DNA of 64,000 bases from Fibrobacteria bacterium (GTDB lineage: Bacteria; Fibrobacterota; Fibrobacteria; UBA11236), in assembly GCA_025360005.1 (NCBI GenBank), contig JANYDA010000004.1:1-64000 (forward strand). Direction: 5' to 3'. A program made the position numbers and the translations under genes. Of the stretch, positions 34,229 through 42,259 are shown piece by piece; the stretch's first letter is position 1; each line of letters starts with the position of its first letter. The notes under the pieces were generated by a model, which was given only the letters and a program-made list of their open reading frames with translations, was not told where the DNA came from and did no database searches.

Positions 34229-35266
34229 ATGCTATCATTGTCCGGAATGAACCAGCCGCGCGCTTTACCGGATTTGACCGGACAGAACCTGGGCACGGTC
34301 ACTCTCCTGCATAAAATCGGCGAGGGCAGCATGGGCGTGGTCTACCGGGGATTCCAGAATACCCTGAGCCGGCCGGTAGCGGTGAAGGTGGTCTTCCGGC
34401 AAAAATTGAACAAGCTCTTCACGTCCGACCGGTTCCGCCAGGAAGCGGAAGTGGTGGCGAACCTGCTCCACCAGAACATCATCACCATCTTTGAATACGG
34501 CGAGCAGGCGGAGTTCATGTATTTCGTGATGCAGTTGGTGGACGGCATCAGCCTATCCCAATGGCTCAAGCAGAAAAAGAAACATCCGTTGCCTAAAAAA
34601 CGCCTGCCCTCCCTGGACGATCAAATCCGCGTGTCGGAACAGGTGCTGGAGGTGCTCGGCTTTGCCCACCATGAAGGAGTGGTCCATAGGGATATCAAGC
34701 CGGAAAACCTGCTGTGGATCGAAAAATCCCGCAAGGTCATGGTCGCCGATTTCGGATTGGCGGCGGTATACCACACCATCTACGATGAAGAAAAAGCCTT
34801 CATATTGGGATCGCCCCTGTACGTGTCGCCGGAACAGGCGCGCGGAGACATCGTGGATGGCCGGGCCGATCTTTTTTCCTTCGGTTGCGTTCTGCTGGAG
34901 CTGACCCTGGGATTCCTGCCGGTCAAGGTAGAGCGTCCGGAACGGATTTTCCAGACCCGGGCCAAGGAAAGCCCCGATATGTTCACGGGCATGGCCCACG
35001 ACCATAGCCCAGCCGTGCCTCGCATCTGGAGCGATTTCATCGCCCGTTCCCTGCAACCCAACCGGGACAAGCGGTTCGCGAGCGCGGACCACATGCTCGC
35101 GGAATTGCGCGCCATAGCCCCCGCCCTACGGACCCAAGAAGCGGCGGGCACCCCCGATGCGGCCGCTCCATTCCCGCTTCCCTACCGCGGTTCCGGCCAG
35201 GGACCGGACGGTCAAAGACCAGACGGCCAAAGACCAGACGGCCAAAGACCGGCTGAGGGCGGATAA
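34229..35266 (+). CDS. Eukaryotic-type Ser/Thr protein kinase (Hanks type)
   Basis: About 345 residues. Kinase subdomains are all present: glycine loop IGEGSMGVVYRG, Lys in VAVKVVF, catalytic loop VVHRDIKPENLLW, DFG in VADFGLAAVYH, activation-segment SPE in PLYVSPEQARG, then DLFSFGCVLLELTLG. There is no membrane segment or PASTA/sensor domain, so it is a soluble kinase. The C-terminal tail is Pro/Ala/Gly-rich and ends in a tandem GQRPD repeat. The start is uncertain: ATG at 34229 or 34247, neither with a strong ribosome site. TATAAT at 34177-34182 is a possible -10. It heads a pair with the acidic-tailed gene. Confidence 0.88.
   Translation: MLSLSGMNQPRALPDLTGQNLGTVTLLHKIGEGSMGVVYRGFQNTLSRPVAVKVVFRQKLNKLFTSDRFRQEAEVVANLLHQNIITIFEYGEQAEFMYFVMQLVDGISLSQWLKQKKKHPLPKKRLPSLDDQIRVSEQVLEVLGFAHHEGVVHRDIKPENLLWIEKSRKVMVADFGLAAVYHTIYDEEKAFILGSPLYVSPEQARGDIVDGRADLFSFGCVLLELTLGFLPVKVERPERIFQTRAKESPDMFTGMAHDHSPAVPRIWSDFIARSLQPNRDKRFASADHMLAELRAIAPALRTQEAAGTPDAAAPFPLPYRGSGQGPDGQRPDGQRPDGQRPAEGG
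35202..35246. repeat. 15-bp tandem repeat at the kinase 3' end
   Basis: Three copies of GACCRGACGGYCAAA are followed by a partial copy up to about 35254. They encode the repeated Asp-Gly-Gln-Arg-Pro at the kinase C-terminus. In-frame length change by slippage would vary the tail. Confidence 0.75.
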
Positions 35267-35378
35267 TCATTCTACATCCATCATGGGGATTGACAAATCC
35301 CCGCGTCACCCTATTTTTACTGCGGGAGACAGGAAACATCGGTGGTTCCGGATCCCGAGAAAGAAGGACTTAATCATC

Positions 35379-35900
35379 ATGGCGCAAGAGGGAGCGGGAA
35401 TCAGCAAGGACGATCTGCTGGAGTCGCTGTTAAAAGGGCTCCGGGAAGACAGCATCGGCGTGCTGGATGAGTTCACCGATTACCAGAAATCCGGTGCGCA
35501 GTTCTTCGAGAAGGTGGAAGTGGCCCACGAGTTCCTCGATTTGCTGACCTTCAAGATCAAGGAATCCAAATCCAAAATGAATAAGGAGCAACTCGCCCAG
35601 TTCTCCCTGATCTTCCTGCGTCAGACCATCCGTACCTACGGCTATAATCCGAAGTTCGTGGCCATGCAGGCTAAGGCGCTCATCACCTATTACCAGAACC
35701 AGAAAAACCTGGACAAGGCGATTGAAGTCTGCGAGTTCCTGATCCTGCAGGGGATCACCGATGACGATGCCAAGGGATTCCACGTCCGTCTCGACGAGCT
35801 CTTCCGCCTAAAGCGCAAGATTGAAGAGAAGGGCGGGGACGTGAGCGGCATTTCCTTCCCCACCATCGACGATGATGAGGATGACGATTCGGGCGATTAG
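35379..35900 (+). CDS. Conserved-looking soluble protein with acidic C-terminus, function unknown
   Basis: 173 residues from the ATG at 35379, with AAGAAGGA upstream. It is mostly helical (KDDLLESLLKGLREDSIGVLDEFTDY, KFVAMQAKALITYYQNQKNLDKAIEVCEFLILQG). The second segment reads like a TPR-type helical pair. The last 20 residues are rich in Asp and Glu (DDDEDDDSGD). There is no signal peptide or membrane segment. It is 112 bases downstream of the Ser/Thr kinase gene and in the same direction, so it may be a substrate or partner. That is inference from position only. It has good third-position GC bias, so it is a real gene. Confidence 0.7.
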   Translation: MAQEGAGISKDDLLESLLKGLREDSIGVLDEFTDYQKSGAQFFEKVEVAHEFLDLLTFKIKESKSKMNKEQLAQFSLIFLRQTIRTYGYNPKFVAMQAKALITYYQNQKNLDKAIEVCEFLILQGITDDDAKGFHVRLDELFRLKRKIEEKGGDVSGISFPTIDDDEDDDSGD

Positions 35901-35913
35901 CCGGAGAGGCGGG

Positions 35914-36666
35914 CTACCAGAATTTGGTCATGACTTCGGGACCGTTCCGCGTCATGGCCACGGTATGCTCGAACTGGGCTGAAAGCTTCCCGTCCCGCGT
36001 GAAAACGGTCCATCCGTCATCGGCCACGAAAACGTCCGGACTGCCTTCGTTGATCATGGGCTCGATGGTGAAGACCATGCCTTCCGTGATCTTGTGGCCA
36101 CGGCTGCCGGTGCGGTAATGCAGCACCATCGGGTCCTCATGGAAACCGCGGCCGATGCCGTGGCCGCAGAACTCCCGCACCACGCCATAACCGTATTCAT
36201 CCGCCAAATCCTGGATGGCCGCGCCGATGTCGCCGAAATGGTTGCCCGCGTATGCGACGGCGATGCCTTCTTCCAGGCAGCGATAGGTGACGTCCACCAG
36301 CTTCTGGACCTGGGGGGAAACCCTGCCTACCAACACCGTCTTGGAGGTATCGCCATGGTAGCCGTTCAGGGTACAGGTAACATCCACGTTAACGATGTCG
36401 CCTTCCTTGAGCACGTGCTTGCCGGGGATGCCGTGGCACACCACGTTGTTGATGGATGTGCAAACGGATTTGGGGAAGCCATGGTAGTTCAAGGGCGAGG
36501 GATAAGCGCCTTTCTTCACCGTATAGTCGTGCACGAAGCGATCGATCTCATCGGTGGTGATGCCCGGCTTGACGATTTCGGAAGCGCGGGCGAGGATCTC
36601 GGCGGCCAGGACGCATGATTCCCGCATCAGCCCCATTTCCTTATCCGTCTTGATCTTGATTGCCAT
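35914..36666 (-). CDS. map: Methionine aminopeptidase, type I
   Basis: 250 residues. Removes the N-terminal methionine from new proteins. The five metal ligands are recognisable: Asp in VNVDVTC, Asp in GYHGDTS, His in EFCGHGIGRGFHEDP, Glu in FTIEPM, and Glu in QFEHTVA. The short N-terminus (MAIKIKTDKEMGLMRES) and length mark the type Ia form without a zinc-finger extension. The start at ATG 36666 has AGGG upstream; a GTG at 36672 is the alternative. It is convergent with the acidic-tailed gene and is not next to secY/infA as in many genomes. Confidence 0.95.
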   Translation of the reverse strand: MAIKIKTDKEMGLMRESCVLAAEILARASEIVKPGITTDEIDRFVHDYTVKKGAYPSPLNYHGFPKSVCTSINNVVCHGIPGKHVLKEGDIVNVDVTCTLNGYHGDTSKTVLVGRVSPQVQKLVDVTYRCLEEGIAVAYAGNHFGDIGAAIQDLADEYGYGVVREFCGHGIGRGFHEDPMVLHYRTGSRGHKITEGMVFTIEPMINEGSPDVFVADDGWTVFTRDGKLSAQFEHTVAMTRNGPEVMTKFW

Positions 36667-36811
36667 ATGCACCCTGAATTTACAAAATTATCCCCGCCGG
36701 CTCGATGGGATTGCGGCAGGTTGGCGGTAGCCGGACGCAAGCTGGCGGCAGGGAATTAATCCATGGGACGGTGAAGGTCGGCAAGTCCGCCTTTCACCGC
36801 CGGATTTTCCT

Positions 36812-38317
36812 TCAGCGGGAGCCGGGGACGGCTCCTTCGGAAGCGTCTTCATCGTCGCGGGCCAGAGGCTCGGAAAGCCCCGTGAAACGCGTCCAGTAGA
36901 ACTTGTGCAGCATCATGCCCAGCACCTGCTTCTCGTCTTCCGAACTGATCAGCGAATCCAACAATGGGACCATGCGGGCGGCGCCGGCCAGGTCGTTCTG
37001 CTTCAGGAGCCGGAACTCCTGTTCCAGGTAGACCGTGGTGCGTTCGCGTACGATGTCCGCCAATGCCTTCTCGCCTTTCAGGGTTTTCTTGACGAAGGGG
37101 ATGTCGAATTTGGACGCCGTGTTCTTAAGCGCAATTTCCTCGACCAATCCCACCACGGAGATGGCCTGGCCGGATGCGCCCGCCCGCGCCGTGCGGCCGG
37201 CGCGATGCACGTAGACCTCCGGGTCATCGGGATGATCGTACATGAACACATGCGAGAGGCCCTGGATATCGATGCCGCGGGCGGCTACGTCCGTGGCCAC
37301 CAGGAAGCGGATCTCGTTGTTCTTCAGATCCTTCATCACCTTCTGGCGCTGCTTCTGGTTCACTTCGCCGGAGATGAGGCCTACCTTGAGGCCGCGCGCC
37401 CGCAGGTACTCATGCACATAGCTGGTGTCCCGGCGCGTATTGCAGAAGATGATGGCGGATTCCGGATTGGTCTCCTCGATCAAGCGGAGCAGGGTCTTGT
37501 CCTTTTCCGTAGGCTCGCATACGTAATAGATATGCTCCATGTTGGATACGGATATGTCCGTGGGGCAGAGGCTGAGGAACTTGGGGCTCCGCATGAACTC
37601 CTGCGCCAGGCGCTTGACGTTGACGGGCATGGTCGCGGAGAACAGGTAGGTGCAGCGATCGCGCGGGAGCATGCCGTGGATGCGCTTCATGTCCGGGTAG
37701 AATCCCATGGAGAGCAATTCGTCCGCTTCGTCCAGCACCAGATCGCGGATGGAATTGAGCTTGAGATTGCCGTTGATGATATGGTCCAGCAAGCGGCCGG
37801 GGGTACCCACCACGATTTGCACGCCGCGCTTGAACGCGTCCAACTGCGGGCCGTAGGCCACGCCGCCGTATACGGCCACGGAGCTGATGCCCATGGGATC
37901 GCCGAACTTCACCACTTCTTCGTACACCTGCAAAGCCAGCTCGCGCGTGGGCGTCATGATGAGCACTTGCGGCGCCTTGTGGGTCTTCTCGATCACTTCC
38001 AGCAAGGGGAGTACGAAGGCTCCCGTCTTTCCGGATCCGGTCTTGGATTGGACGATGATGTCCTGGGCGTTGAGGATGTAGGGGGATGCCTTCTTCTGCA
38101 CCAACATCAAATCGCTCCAGCCGTTCCCGCGGATCACGGCCTGCAAGGGCGCGGAGAGTTTGTCCATGGACAAATCCGGCAGGGGCTTGTCGGGCTCGAT
38201 GATGCGGACGGGGGCTTGGAAGTAAGGGGACGCTTGGTCCTGGGTGGGGGATTCCGGAGCGGTAGGCTGCGGAGAAGAAGAACCCGCTTCGGGCTCCCGT
38301 GATAGGTCGCTGCTCAT
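36812..38317 (-). CDS. DEAD-box ATP-dependent RNA helicase
   Basis: 501 residues. Motifs in order are a Q-motif-like GWSDLMLVQKKASPYIL, Walker A SKTGSGKTGAF, Ia PTRELALQ, Ib GTPGRLLDH, II DEADELLSMGF, III SATMP, V ATDVAARGIDI and VI HRAGRTARAG. An N-terminal extension of about 45 residues is Ser/Pro/Gln-rich. The C-terminal 130 residues lack an RGG-rich tail or a DbpA domain and are mostly helical. The Q motif is atypical (VQKKASPYI instead of PTPIQ). Likely roles are RNA unwinding in ribosome assembly or decay. The exact subfamily is not clear. Confidence 0.92.
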   Translation of the reverse strand: MSSDLSREPEAGSSSPQPTAPESPTQDQASPYFQAPVRIIEPDKPLPDLSMDKLSAPLQAVIRGNGWSDLMLVQKKASPYILNAQDIIVQSKTGSGKTGAFVLPLLEVIEKTHKAPQVLIMTPTRELALQVYEEVVKFGDPMGISSVAVYGGVAYGPQLDAFKRGVQIVVGTPGRLLDHIINGNLKLNSIRDLVLDEADELLSMGFYPDMKRIHGMLPRDRCTYLFSATMPVNVKRLAQEFMRSPKFLSLCPTDISVSNMEHIYYVCEPTEKDKTLLRLIEETNPESAIIFCNTRRDTSYVHEYLRARGLKVGLISGEVNQKQRQKVMKDLKNNEIRFLVATDVAARGIDIQGLSHVFMYDHPDDPEVYVHRAGRTARAGASGQAISVVGLVEEIALKNTASKFDIPFVKKTLKGEKALADIVRERTTVYLEQEFRLLKQNDLAGAARMVPLLDSLISSEDEKQVLGMMLHKFYWTRFTGLSEPLARDDEDASEGAVPGSR

Positions 38318-38464
38318 CCTATTGAACCATTTCTGTTAAAACCATAATTCGACGAAATCGCTATGAATTTAGAAACATACGGGGGTTTCCCAAATGGGGG
38401 TGCCACCCTAATAGGCCTGAAAAGGCTGGTCGGGAGCCTGTCGGCCGTCATTCTGGCGTTACGG

Positions 38465-38480
38465 GGCCGCAATTGCGGCC
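38465..38480 (-). terminator. Palindromic hairpin directly after the metG stop codon
   Basis: GGCCGCAATTGCGGCC is a perfect 16-base palindrome adjoining the metG TGA. It has no T-tract, so it may act as a 3' stabilising hairpin or a weak terminator. Confidence 0.35.
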
Positions 38481-40577
38481 TCATCGAACGGCGGTTCCGT
38501 CCGCCGCCTGGGCGCGAATGGGTCCCCGGGGGGATTGCAAGGGGCGATCGCGGTAACACACCAGACCGGATTTCACCGTCAGAGGGCTTTTCTCGAACTC
38601 CTTCAGGGTCAGGTCCGCTTTGGGCGCGAAGGGCGTATCGGTGGCCTTGACATCGTCCCCGGAGGCGGCGCCTTCCGGCGATACCGGCAGCACCTTGCCG
38701 CCTTCGCTTTCCGCGGCCAGGATCATGCCCCTGCTTTCCACGCCGCGCAGGTTGGCGGGCTTCAAGTTATAGACCATGACCACGTCCTGGCCCAGCAAGG
38801 CTTCCTTGCCCACGTGCTTTTTGAGGCCGGCGCATACGGTGCGAGCCTCCTCGCCGATCCTGAGTTGCAATACGTACAGCGAGTCCGCGTTGGGATGGTC
38901 TTCCACGTTCTCGATGCGGGCCACCTTGAGATGGACAAGGGAAAAAGGATCCACCGGGGCGGACGGCGCAGCGCCGTCCGTCAAAGTGCCTCCCGCTTTG
39001 CTCTTTCCTGCCGCGTGCCCGGAAATGTTCTCGACGCGTGGGAACAGGTTCACGCCTTGGCCCAAAGGCCGGGAAAATCCGAACTTGCCCCATTGGAGCG
39101 ACGTGATACTGGGCTCGGCTCCCAGCACGCCGCTGTATTCAACACCTAAGGCCGCCAAGGCTTCGCCCATTTTAGAGGGCATCACCGGATGTAGCAGGGA
39201 GAAACCAATACGCAGGGCCTCGGCGGCGTGATAGAGAACGGTGTTCAGCTTACCCTTGCCGGCTTCGCCTTCTTTAGCCAGCTTCCATGGGGCCTTGACT
39301 TCCAGGTAGCGGTTCACGGCGCGGATCAATTGCAGGGTATCCTCGATGGCGAAAGACAACTTGAGCGCCTTGACCTTTTCCAGCGCGCCCGCGACGGCTT
39401 CACCGGCGGCCTTTCGCAAGGCCGCTGCTTCTTCGCCCACGGATGCCACCGGGGTCAAACGACTTTCCAGGCCGGTGGCGGCCAGCTTGAGGATTCGGCT
39501 CAAACCGTTGCCCACATCGTTCGCCAGATCGGAATTCATGCGCTGGACCAGGGCCTCTTCGCTGAAGGAGGCGTCTTGCCCCACCACCATCTCGCGGATC
39601 AGAAAATAGCGGAACACGTCCACGCCGTACTTTTCCTTCATGGACATGGGGTTCACCACGTTGCCCGTGGTCTTGCTCATGCGGGCGTTGTCGAACATCC
39701 ACCAGCCGTGCGCCAGGATATGCTTGGGCTGCGGCATGTCCAGGGCCTTGAGCATGGTGGTCCAATACACCGCATGGGTTGTGAGGATGTCTTTGCCGAG
39801 CAGATGGTAATCCGCCGGCCACACGGGGGCGCCGCCGGAGAAAACCTTTCCGTCCACGGCGGAGCGGTAATTGAAGAGCGCGTCCACCCACACGTAGGCC
39901 ACATAGTCCGTGGCGAAGGGCAGGGTGATGCCCCAGGCCAGGCGCGATTTGGGGCGGCTGACGCAGAGATCGTTCAGCGGCTGGCGCAGGAAGCCCAGGA
40001 CCTCGTTGCGGCGGAAATCCGGCAGGATGAAATCCGGTTTCTCTTCGATGTATTTGAGGAGCCAATCCTGGTAGGCGGACATCTTGAAGAAATAATTCTT
40101 CTCGCGCACCTTCTCCACCGGCCTGCCGCTGATGGGATCCATGCCGTTCACCAGTTCCTTTTCGGTGAAGAAGCGCTCTTCGCCCACGGAATACCAGCCT
40201 TCGTATTCCTTTTCGTAGATCTGGCCCCTGTCCCAAAGCTGCTGGAATATCCCCTGCACGTAGGCGATATGCTCCGGGTCCGTGGTGCGGATGAATTTAT
40301 CGAACCCTATGTTCAAGTCCCTCCAGGCGTCCTGGAAACGCTTGGCATAGACGTCGCAATGCTCCTTGGGGGAGACGCCGGCCTTGTCCGCGGCCTGCTG
40401 CACCTTCTGCCCGTGTTCGTCCGTGCCGGTGAGGAAAAAAGTATCCTCCCCGGCCAGCTTGTGGAAGCGGGTAAGCACGTCCGCAAGAATGGTAGTGTAC
40501 GAATGCCCGATATGCGGCGCATCGTTCACATAGTAGATGGGGGTGGTGATGTAAAACGTCTTTTGAGTATCGCTCAT
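38481..40577 (-). CDS. metG: Methionyl-tRNA synthetase with C-terminal tRNA-binding domain
   Basis: 698 residues. The class I HIGH motif is in TPIYYVNDAPHIGHSYTT (residues about 10-27) and the KMSKS equivalent is NARMSKTTGNVVNP. The core lacks the Cys zinc-knuckle seen in E. coli MetG, so it is the B. subtilis-like form. The C-terminal TRBD/EMAP-like domain (DPFSLVHLKVARIENVEDHPNADSLYVLQL and VMVYNLKPANLRGVESRGMIL, split here) aids tRNA binding. A Gly/Ala/Lys linker separates the two parts. The ATG at 40577 begins the conserved core and overlaps the cysG stop as ATGA. An open frame extends to 41174 but is not coding. Confidence 0.95.
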   Translation of the reverse strand: MSDTQKTFYITTPIYYVNDAPHIGHSYTTILADVLTRFHKLAGEDTFFLTGTDEHGQKVQQAADKAGVSPKEHCDVYAKRFQDAWRDLNIGFDKFIRTTDPEHIAYVQGIFQQLWDRGQIYEKEYEGWYSVGEERFFTEKELVNGMDPISGRPVEKVREKNYFFKMSAYQDWLLKYIEEKPDFILPDFRRNEVLGFLRQPLNDLCVSRPKSRLAWGITLPFATDYVAYVWVDALFNYRSAVDGKVFSGGAPVWPADYHLLGKDILTTHAVYWTTMLKALDMPQPKHILAHGWWMFDNARMSKTTGNVVNPMSMKEKYGVDVFRYFLIREMVVGQDASFSEEALVQRMNSDLANDVGNGLSRILKLAATGLESRLTPVASVGEEAAALRKAAGEAVAGALEKVKALKLSFAIEDTLQLIRAVNRYLEVKAPWKLAKEGEAGKGKLNTVLYHAAEALRIGFSLLHPVMPSKMGEALAALGVEYSGVLGAEPSITSLQWGKFGFSRPLGQGVNLFPRVENISGHAAGKSKAGGTLTDGAAPSAPVDPFSLVHLKVARIENVEDHPNADSLYVLQLRIGEEARTVCAGLKKHVGKEALLGQDVVMVYNLKPANLRGVESRGMILAAESEGGKVLPVSPEGAASGDDVKATDTPFAPKADLTLKEFEKSPLTVKSGLVCYRDRPLQSPRGPIRAQAADGTAVR

Positions 40578-41983
40578 GCTGCCAATCCGCCCTTGCGGGC
40601 AATTCTGGAACTTCTCTCCGCGGCCAAGGCCACCACGGCTCCGATCACGATAAGGGTGGGCGAATCGAATCCCAGCCTGGCCGTTTCCGATCGAATAGCC
40701 GCCAAGGTGGAAACGCATACGCGTTGATCCGGCATGGTCGCGCTCTGGATGGCCGCAGCCGGGGTTTCCGCGCTCCAGCCCTGCGCCAGGAAGGCGGGGA
40801 TGATTTCTTCCAACCGATGCAACCCCATCACCAATACGATGGTATCCGCCTTGGGGATCTCCGTGTTGGTTTGCGAATAGGCCATGCCGGACATGACCGC
40901 GAAGGAGCGGGCCAAGCCGCGATGGGTGAGGGGGATGCCGGCCCACCCGGGTCCCGCCGTGGCGGAGCTGACTCCGGGAATGGCGGTCCAGGGGATGCCT
41001 TGCTCTTCCAGCGCCAGCACTTCCTCCCATCCTCTTCCGAACACGAAAGGGTCGCCGCCTTTGAGCCGTACCACGCGCCTGCCCATGCGGGCTTGCTCGA
41101 CCAGCTTGGCCTCGATCTGCTCTTGGCGGGCGGATTCGAAATGCCCGCGTTTGCCCGCCGCGATCAATACGCAATCGGGCGCGGCCAAATGCAGGATCTC
41201 TTCCGGTATCAAGCGATCGTGGATGATGACTTCGGCTTTGCGCAAGGCTTCCGCGGCCGCCAGCGTCAATAGGCCGGGATGCCCCGGACCCGCGCCTACC
41301 AAGGCGATCGGATGCAGGACGGCCTCGGCGGGTTGGGCGGACCGCGCGGCCGCGCCCAGCGTGTCCCTGATATCGGCAAGGAATTTTTCCACTACGGGCG
41401 CGCCGGAGGCCCGGATATCTTCCAGCAGCTTGCGATAGGGCAGGGCTTCCATGACTGCGGAGGCCCGGTCGGCATCGGGACCGTTCCGCAATCCGGCGCG
41501 GAAGCGTCCCAGCAAGGCCGCCAGCTCCGCGGTCCCTTCGCCCAGGGTCTCCGCGAGCAGGCGCTTGAGGTAGCGGGTGAGGCCGGGAGCGTTCCCTCCC
41601 GTGCTGACCGTCAGGGTAACATCCCCTTTACGTACCACGCCGGGTACGTGGAAAGAACCTTCCGGAAAAGCATCGGCCACGTTGCATAGGATATTGGCGC
41701 GCCGGCATAGGCCGGCGACTTCCCGGTTCACCGCGCCGTCGTCCGTGCAGGCGAAAACCAGGTAACGGCCCCGTTCGTCCCCGTTCCGGAAAGGCCTTTG
41801 GATCAAGCGCAGGGCCGTAGCCAGGCGTTCCACGGCGGGAACCGGATCGGGGGCGATCAGGGTGATGTCCGCCCCGCAACGGAGCAATTCGGTCAGCTTA
41901 CGCGCGGCCACGTTCCCGCCGCCGACTACCAGCACGGGTTTCCCGCTTAAATCGACGGCTAGCGGATACAGGGTCCTGGGCAT
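40574..41983 (-). CDS. cysG: Siroheme synthase (CysG-type bifunctional)
   Basis: 469 residues. The N-terminal half is precorrin-2 dehydrogenase/ferrochelatase, with NAD site KPVLVVGGGNVAARKL near residues 14-29 and NREVAGLCRRANILCNVAD. The C-terminal half is uroporphyrinogen III methyltransferase, with VALVGAGPGHPGLLTLAA, RLKGGDPFVFGRGWEE and IPGVSSATAGPGWAGIPLTHRG. Together they convert uroporphyrinogen III to siroheme for sulfite or nitrite reductase. Length matches full CysG. The ATG at 41983 starts the conserved region. It competes with HemE for uroporphyrinogen III. A large inverted repeat lies upstream. Confidence 0.93.
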   Translation of the reverse strand: MPRTLYPLAVDLSGKPVLVVGGGNVAARKLTELLRCGADITLIAPDPVPAVERLATALRLIQRPFRNGDERGRYLVFACTDDGAVNREVAGLCRRANILCNVADAFPEGSFHVPGVVRKGDVTLTVSTGGNAPGLTRYLKRLLAETLGEGTAELAALLGRFRAGLRNGPDADRASAVMEALPYRKLLEDIRASGAPVVEKFLADIRDTLGAAARSAQPAEAVLHPIALVGAGPGHPGLLTLAAAEALRKAEVIIHDRLIPEEILHLAAPDCVLIAAGKRGHFESARQEQIEAKLVEQARMGRRVVRLKGGDPFVFGRGWEEVLALEEQGIPWTAIPGVSSATAGPGWAGIPLTHRGLARSFAVMSGMAYSQTNTEIPKADTIVLVMGLHRLEEIIPAFLAQGWSAETPAAAIQSATMPDQRVCVSTLAAIRSETARLGFDSPTLIVIGAVVALAAERSSRIARKGGLAA

Positions 41984-42091
41984 GGGCTGGAATTTAGAAA
42001 ACCGGGGAAGAATGCGACGAAGGAGAGGAACGGCCGGAGCGGGGACGGAGCCGGTTTGAGGCTTGGATGCCAATAGCCATATTTCGTCCGG

Positions 42092-42187
42092 CGTCGGGCG
42101 ATGGGCGTAAGAAAAGAAAAGCATGCGGAGCATGCTCCATCAGACTCTCTGGTGGCTCCTTCTTTTCTTAACGCCCGGCACCCGACG
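42092..42187. repeat. Long imperfect inverted repeat with nested hairpins
   Basis: The left arm is 42092-42118 (CGTCGGG, GGGCGTAAGAAAAGAA) and the right arm is 42160-42187 (TTCTTTTCTTAACGCCC, CCCGACG). They pair over about 24 of 27 positions across a 41-base loop. The loop itself holds GCATGC-GGA-GCATGC. On the minus strand the nested hairpin is followed by TTTTCTTTTCTT, so the left part may terminate the upstream operon. Size and symmetry would also fit a MITE-like or structured-RNA element. Confidence 0.6.
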
Positions 42188-42259
42188 TCAAGGGGCGTAG
42201 CTTTGGATCCAGGGCGTAGCCCGCACGCCCGACTAAACGCTGCTAGGAAGCCCTCAGCC

